A stretch of 64,000 bases of DNA from Pterobdella sp. o SKG-2022. Taxonomy: Eukaryota; Annelida; Clitellata; Hirudinida; Piscicolidae. Below, piece after piece: positions 57,451 to 64,000 of the stretch. A model generated the notes under the pieces. It did no database searches and was not told where the DNA came from. It saw nothing but the letters and a program-made list of their open reading frames with translations. The DNA is taken from positions 17,316,589 through 17,380,588 of the forward strand of contig OZ038320.1 in assembly GCA_964035795.1 (NCBI GenBank), read 5' to 3'. A program made the translations under genes and the position numbers. The first letter of the stretch is position 1. Each line of letters starts with the position of its first letter.

Positions 57451-57938
57451 AGCTATAATTGTAAATAGATTTGCTTTTAAATGCTTCTAGCCTGATTCTA
57501 CCACAGATAATTAATAAAGCGAGAAGTTGCGAACAATTGATAAATTAGGCCAGTTACATAAAGATCTTTATCTTCAATTCATAAAGTGAAGTTTATCAAA
57601 GTTTTGACTTATTCAAATTAAATCAAGTTTGAAAACATTTGAAAACTATTTTTGAATTATAATTTAGTACCAACAGTTTTTTAGAATAACAAATAGAAAT
57701 ATTTTCTGTAACAAAGTTTCCCATTTGCAACAAAGATCAATTTTCACCATCACTTTCATTTACTTTACCAACTGCATGCACCCATCTGACACGAAATAAA
57801 TTTTGTTGTCTCTCTGAAGAAAAATGATATTTCCATGAGTCAATTTGAGATGAATTTTAAAATCAGCCTTTCCTTCAGAGAAAATCTTCGTTTTGTTTTA
57901 TAATCAATACCATCGGAAAGTTTTTCAATTTTGCCACA

Positions 57939-60900
57939 ATGTACCAAACTCGATTCTTCGGCTTCAATGGCTTGTACCCAATGATTCCACATCCTTCAGC
58001 TGATGGTTAGTGTTTCATTTGTAGCCACATTGTAACACCTATGTTCACATCCATCAATTAATATCAAGTTGTCATACAGGCATTTTCATTTGCTAGAGTT
58101 GACTTGAATCATATAAAATAATTCAAACTGAGCGTGCAATTTCTGTAACTACCCAGCTGTTACAAATATTACAATGTGAATGATTGACACAAATAAATAA
58201 ATAAATGAATTAAGTTATTCTAAAAGGGTCACATTTAGTATGGCGACAATAAGCTTTTAATGATATCAAATTGGTCTTGGAGCTTACACCAATTCTGAAT
58301 TATCACGAAAGATTAACGATATAAAAATATTTTGTTGAACGAAGAAAACTATGATTAAAGTGCAAAATCTTGATAGCATTTTGCATGGTTATAACAAAAA
58401 ACTAAGACTACAATGGTTTCAAGATTATTAATTTGTTCGTTTGTTAATTTAGATTTTTAAAAAAACGTTTTAAGCAGAATGAAGGAACGCTGTTTGATGA
58501 ATACATAAAATAAAAGTTGATTTATTAGAATTAGGACTTCTTAAAATTCTCAGCGTGGGTTGCTTTATGCCTTCATGCACTAATATCGTTGGCATTATTG
58601 TAACATTCAACTAAAAATATACATTATTTACGCCAATCAAATAAAAATTCTATTTGTTCAAGTTGGAAATGAATTTTTGCTTCACTCATTTCAAACAGCT
58701 CCAAAATTAAATTTAGATAATCATAATTAGTAAAATGCAATTAATTTTTTTTTAATTTAAAATTTCTGAAAGTTTTACAATGGTTACATTTAAAAAATAA
58801 AACAATTTGAAGTAACGAACCCAAAATCACCATATAGAACAAAGTACAAAGGAATTTCGGATAGAACAATAGGCTTCGACAGAACTTTATTCGTTTGACA
58901 GCTCTATGTACTAAGCGTTAAATTTTTTCAAAATTTGTCATTCATATCAAAGTGTCCATAAATTTAATTCATAGGGCTTTTGAACTAGAATAACAATTCT
59001 GACATATTTTGATTTACACCTATTAATCTTTTTTGAACTTTGTCTAAAGAAGTTTCAAAATTTTGTTTTAATGTATCAAGTAAGCGAGTTTTTGCTAATT
59101 CAATCTTTTTCTAATATTTAATTTTCAATTTTACAATTATTGAGGTCAGTATCATTTAAAACCCATTTAAAAAATAAATTTCATTCCAGCAAATAGTTAA
59201 TCTTGATCTTTTAGCGTAGAAATCTTCTAATTTAGAATATGAAAAATATCTATTATTGTAAATTTATATAGTTTTAATTATGGCTTTCAAACGGTTTTCA
59301 CTCGACTATGGCGCCTTTCTTCTTTAACTTTAGTAAGTTTTTAATTGAGCATTTCAATAGATGAGGCACTAAACAACACATAAGCCTCACTTCTTTTCAA
59401 GTAAACCGCGCACTCCTTTAGTAAATCGACGGGGTATTCAGACTGATTTATAAAGTTGAAGTTTAATCGTTACTAAACTCAAATTCTATTTACTTATAAT
59501 GAATTACTTTAGCATATGAATGTAATATAATTTGATGTAGATATGCCAACAATAATGCCATACATAAAGCTATTTGAAGTACCTATTAATTAGATATTGA
59601 CTAAAGAGATGTCTTGAAAGGGTAAAAAGTGCTGGTCCATGCAATTAAGAGACGAGAACCAATTGGTAGAAGTGACGGATTTATTAAACAATTGAAAAGC
59701 TAGTCCAAATTGTTTGAGCAACTAAAATTAAAATAATTATACAAATCAATTATTACCATAGGGATAAACATTAGACCAGGTTCTAGTATGAAGAAGCAAT
59801 AAACGTCATTTTTCATTAACTAGACAAACTAATTTGTTATTCGAGAAATTTTTAATCCTAGAAATTCAATTTAAATTTTTTTCTATTGATTTTTGTTTTT
59901 GAAAGTGTTTGAAAAGATAAAAATCCAAACAAATAACTTGTTGCAATCACCAATCGAGTACTTAGGCTTGATAGATTTATACAAGAAAGATTTCCTTAAA
60001 AATAAGTCAATAAAATTTTTTCATGATTTCATTTTTTAAACTTCTACCAAGAAACTTTCAAAATAGTAATTGCAAGTACAGACTCATAAAGAATAAAAAT
60101 ATGAAATTGATTTGTTTCAAACGATCTGTTTTCTATTCTTTAAGGATTGTTAATAAATTCAATTTTTAAATTGATTCAAGACATTGTTATTTTATTGAGA
60201 TTTCCTAACATAAATCTATTTTTTTGAAAAAAACATGCACGTAAAATTATCTGTGAATAATAATAATGTTAAACTAGTTATTCCACTCGGTTAAAACACC
60301 TAAAAAAACTAAAAAACACGGCTTAAATAATCCATTAACAATTGGCCTTTCAACTGACCTCATTCACCTGGTACACAGGGCAAGGAAGAGTGAACCAGTT
60401 GGGAGGAGTCTTCATCAACGGGAGACCACTACCAAACCACGTGAGAATGAAGATAATAGAGATGGCCTCTCAGGGTGTGAGGCCTTGTGTCATAAGCAGA
60501 AGTCTACGAGTTAGTCATGGGTGTGTCTCGAAGATTCTGCAAAGATATCAGGAAACCGGTTCTATAAAGCCTGGGTCGATTGGAGGGGCAGGAACCACCA
60601 ATAAGTGAGTGCATCTAAAAGCATAAGTTCTAATGTTTGAATAACAATGAAAGCTTAAAACTTCCATAAGTTATAACTAAAAAGTAATAATTTATTTGTT
60701 CCCATAGGTCAGGCAATCAAGTGAAAAACAAAACAACAAACAACGTATCAAACGAAAAAGTAGAAGGCTGGCTGAGTAGTGAAAAACAGAAACATGATTC
60801 AACCTCCAATAGTTGGTCTCCAACGTCTAAGCTGCTTGATGATGGCCTTTTCAACTCAAGCATGTCTGAAACTTCAGAAGAAATAGGTTCCTTCACACTA

Positions 60901-62815
60901 AATTCTTTCAAAAAATTTTTACTCATTTAACTAAATTATAAGTTAATAGTTAAAAAGATTTACAAGTTTATTAATTTTGTTCAGATCCTCTAACGCTGGA
61001 TGACGATAAAGAACAAATCGACGCTATGAAGCAGGATTGCAAAGACCAAAAAGTAAAACTCAGTCGTAAACAACGTCGTAACAGAACAACTTTCACTTCA
61101 GAACAACTAGAGTTATTAGAAAGATCTTTCGATCGTACACACTACCCTGATGTCTACACCAGGGAGAGTTTGGCCAATAAAACAGGATTCACAGAAGCTA
61201 GAATTCAAGTAAGTTATAAAATCAAAAAGAACTTTTATCGGTAATTAAAATTCACTTTTAAAATAAGCTAAAAATATACTTTTATAGGACTTTGGCATTT
61301 AACATTTAAAAAAATAAAAACTACAAAACGTGATCAGGTTTGGTTCAGCAACCGAAGAGCGAGGTGGAGGAAGCAGGTGACAAGTGGTCAAATAAGACCA
61401 TCATACGACATCATTAACTCATCGAACCACCAGCTCTTCAATAACCTCCTCAACACTACTTTGTTATATAGTTAGTTAATTACATTAAGCTGATACAAAA
61501 AAACATTTTAATTGAAAAAAACATAAAATTAGCTTTTCATTTTGAAGTAATTAAAACAATGTAATTACTAAAGTTATATTTTCTAGAATATTTTCTAATT
61601 TATAAAAATGAATTGAAATAAAAAGTACTATGCTTCATTTTTTCAACAGACAATTCCTTACACGCTTTATCTTCGGGAAAGTTGAAACAAAATTTTGAAG
61701 CATTTAATAATGAATTGTTAATGAAATATGGCAAAAAAGAATTAGAGGAAAAAAAACTGACTGATTGCGAAGATTCCAATAACGTTCAACGCACGAGTTG
61801 TGAAGGTGATGACGTTCACACAACCGTCAAAAATCCACATATTCAAACAAAAACTTTGTCTCCAACTATACATGAGTATTCCGAAAAGTTACAACTGAAT
61901 AACGAACAAAAAATTGCCTTTTTTGAAGAGAAGTCGCCACTGCCAAACAACTCTGAGACTGAGTCATCAAGTGCAAACAAACTTGAACATAGAAATCATC
62001 AATTTGAAATTTTTTCTACAAAACCTAAAAATTATTTTTCAATTTCAAAAATAGTTTCGTTTCCAAATTCCTCATTGAAACTTGATGGTAACTCAAACTC
62101 GAAGTCCGAACCGACCACTTCCCTCAGCACATCCACATCCCTAACTTCACAATGCTTCAAAAGTGAAAAGCCTTTTGATTTAAGTATGAAACTTAAATTA
62201 GATGCTTTTTCTGAAAATATTTGCAAAACAAAAAACGTTTCTACAATTAGCAATATCATTAGAAGTTCTCCCAAGCCAATCTCCACAACTTCTTCCACCA
62301 AGAGTGTTTGGAATCCAGCAACTTATGAGCCCAAACCTAAAAAACCTACTTTTGAAACACAATTTCAAAAAAATTTAATGCTTCAACAAAATTTTTTTCA
62401 ACAAAATTTAGAACAACAACTAAACAACCCATTGTATTCCCTGTCTCGACTGAGAGAGACTCAACGACTATGGTGCAACAATTTTAATCCGATGTCCAAT
62501 AAATTTGCCCCATGCCCAGCCGATACCGTCATCACTCCTTCACAACCTTCACTAAATGAACAACATTTTTTACGACAAAAATCAGCTGAAGATCTAAAAA
62601 ACCGAAGTGAGAAAAATGATCTAAGAAATTCTTTGTTGTTATCAAATTTTTTTAATAAGAACTTGCAGCATTTACCACAAAATCCCCTTTCTCTTGAACA
62701 AATGGCACTTCTTCAGAATCACTTCATTAAACACCGGGCTAATAACTTTGAAAATACTACAAGCCCCCGTGAAGATAAATCGACAAGCATAGACGCTTCG
62801 CCTTCTCAAGTGTGA
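57939..62815 (+). CDS. Pax3/7-type paired-box and homeodomain transcription factor lacking a recognisable RED subdomain
   Basis: Nuclear DNA-binding regulator of the Pax3/7 (paired, gooseberry) group, which acts in neural and segmental patterning in animals. Exons: 57939-58005, 60379-60604, 60708-60886, 60985-61208, 61338-61470, 61650-62815. All are GT-AG with matching phases and total 1995 nt (664 residues plus stop). Residues 23-98 are the PAI half of the paired domain: [20 protein letters not shown], then [20 protein letters not shown] and [15 protein letters not shown]. This wording is Pax3/7, not Pax6. Residues 99-158 should hold the RED half but do not. The octapeptide is absent from the linker. 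Residues 187-246 are a paired-class homeodomain ([20 protein letters not shown] ... [13 protein letters not shown]) with Ser at position 50 and the intron between positions 46 and 47. The Ser/Gln/Asn-rich tail has an eh1-like FSISKIVS (406-413) and a CtBP-type PFDLS (451-455). The start ATG context is ACAATG. Confidence 0.92.
58006..60378. other. First intron of Pax3/7
   Basis: A 2.4 kb AT-rich intron with phase 1 on both sides. It contains a short (AAAT)n run near 58190-58205. No coding segment is seen in it. Confidence 0.7.
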
Positions 62816-64000
62816 ATGGAAATTATAGAGTTTTTTAATTGACTACTTCGAAAAATCTTCCTGAAAGATTGATACAAATATATTTGAGCAAGACTATTAA
62901 ATGATTATCTAGTCTAAAATGACTTCACTCTTTCTATTGTTGTATTGTAAAACTATTTGCTGAAAAAACATGTATTTCATTTCATTAAACATTATCTCTC
63001 ACTTTTTTTCTTTATTAAATTCCTCATTTGCAATAGTGAGCAGAGTTCAAAGAAGTTCGTCAATAAAACAACAATATCGTGCTAAAAGTTTATTTTTAGT
63101 TTCTTAAGTATCTAAGAAACAGACTGGTTTGATATTTCCTTTTGTTATCTAGTGATTCAAAGATTGTTGATTCCTCCATTATAAAACTCTATTAATTTCT
63201 CAGTTTATATAATTCCTTATTATTTATTAGTTTCTCCCATTTAATATGGGATAGTATTGATAAAGTTATTTTTTTGAGTAAAATATTTTTAGATTGATGA
63301 ATAATTTTCACGCATTCACATTTTGAATTGCTAATAACTTATAAAAGTGATTGTGAATTTTGAATGGATGGAGCATAAGAAAACGGTAAAAAATACACGA
63401 AAACAATGAGCGATAAAAGACGTCACGCAAGTAACAATGAAGGATTCAGGCAAAATAACTCTGCCTTATCTTTTACAGCAGTCACCCTTATGCTTCAACT
63501 ATGAACATTTGAATACGTTTAAGATTTGAGATTTTTTTCTTTAAATTATTTTATAGATTAATGGCAAAAATTATTCAATAAAAATGAAGTTGTGGTAATT
63601 ATTTATTAATTTATTCACCCACCTGCATTGTCAAAACTAAGCATGTTGACTCTCTCATCTTCATTACGAATTGATTCTACAAAAAGCAGCATGAAAAGAA
63701 AACGAGCATATAAAACTAATCTGTTGAAGACAAAAAGAAAATTTTCATACACAATGCCTTATAAATAACATTTGTCACGATATTCGTTCATTAATATCTC
63801 AGAGAAAAAATACATAGTAAAATTTAAACGTTTTTATCTCTCACTTCATTGATATATTATTGCTGTATAATTTCATTAAATTTTTTAAGTACTTAGTGAA
63901 ACCTTGACACGTGGAAGGTTATGTATGAGTGTTTAACAACAGCTATGCATGAATATGGTTTTTTCACGATCACACCAATCAAGATGTAGATTATGACAAC
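62816..64000. other. Pax3/7 3' UTR and downstream intergenic DNA
   Basis: AT-rich, with no coding segment. An AATAAA at 63062-63067 is the likely poly(A) signal; the rest shows nothing recognisable. Confidence 0.6.
63062..63067 (+). terminator. Poly(A) signal AATAAA of Pax3/7
   Basis: GTCAATAAAACAAC lies about 250 bases after the Pax3/7 stop codon. An earlier weaker variant (TTTATTAAATTC, about 63010) is possible. Confidence 0.5.

Larger units (their letters stand above)
51141..57938. other. Intergenic region upstream of Pax3/7
   Basis: AT-rich DNA with no supported gene. A direct repeat AGTATAATAAATACTT occurs at 52628-52643 and 52651-52666. A minus-strand coding-like fragment lies at 54001-54115. 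A G+C island lies at 56385-56560. A possible TATA (GCTATAAAGAG) after a C-rich stretch near 57420-57450 is the best promoter candidate for Pax3/7, about 490 bases before its ATG. Confidence 0.5.

Noticed and set aside
60342..60608. Reading the paired-box segment as a gene starting at 60342
   Set aside because: That position is TTG, and the residues before GQGRVNQ are intronic. An acceptor at 60378 and a matching first exon at 57939 explain it better.
60379..62815. Calling the gene Pax6
   Set aside because: The PAI wording ([23 protein letters not shown] type) and homeodomain ([13 protein letters not shown]) are Pax3/7-like, not Pax6-like.

Overview
The window is about 64 kb of AT-rich animal nuclear DNA. 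The evidence is spliced GT-AG genes with long introns (one of 14.2 kb), a metazoan PKA catalytic subunit, a Pax3/7 paired/homeodomain gene, a CTNNBL1 spliceosome-associated gene, a modular lectin receptor, and decayed LINE and foldback elements. I could not fix the phylum. A small-bodied invertebrate bilaterian, such as a flatworm-like spiralian, would fit, but that is a guess from base composition and gene style.

Layout from left to right. (1) 1-84 (-): last coding exon of a gene that continues on the minus strand upstream of its acceptor; its stop codon is the first triplet of the window. (2) 1591-5530 (+): nearly complete PKA catalytic subunit; only the first, N-terminal exon was not found. 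(3) 5740-14780: gene-poor, with a tRNA-like SINE, a decayed minus-strand coding remnant, a ~295 bp CTAT microsatellite and a small E-box/CCAAT cluster. (4) 14781-36268 (+): eight-exon gene for a type I membrane protein (signal peptide, SUEL galactose/rhamnose-binding lectin, CUB-like, sushi, transmembrane segment, Cys-cluster tail); its exons sum to an exact reading frame of 732 codons plus stop. (5) 37273-42987 (-): sixteen-exon CTNNBL1, convergent with the receptor gene, with two foldback MITEs in its introns and a third just upstream. (6) 43400-46150: a plus-strand retroelement tail and a 5'-truncated, frameshifted LINE reverse transcriptase on the minus strand. (7) 46150-57938: mostly empty, with a few short coding-like islands. 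(8) 57939-62815 (+): six-exon Pax3/7 gene of 664 codons.

The most interesting item is the Pax3/7 gene. Its paired domain keeps the N-terminal PAI half and the homeodomain has Ser50, but the C-terminal RED half is not recognisable although the exon boundary that normally precedes it is kept. The usual octapeptide between the two DNA-binding domains is also missing, while an octapeptide/eh1-like motif and a CtBP-type PxDLS motif lie in the C-terminal tail. Second are a possible membrane-versus-secreted splice switch in the lectin receptor and a local family of foldback MITEs around CTNNBL1.

All gene models were assembled by hand from reading frame, splice consensus and phase agreement plus recalled family sequence. 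No alignment or expression data were available. The genes do not form a functional cluster; this is an ordinary mixed metazoan neighbourhood.
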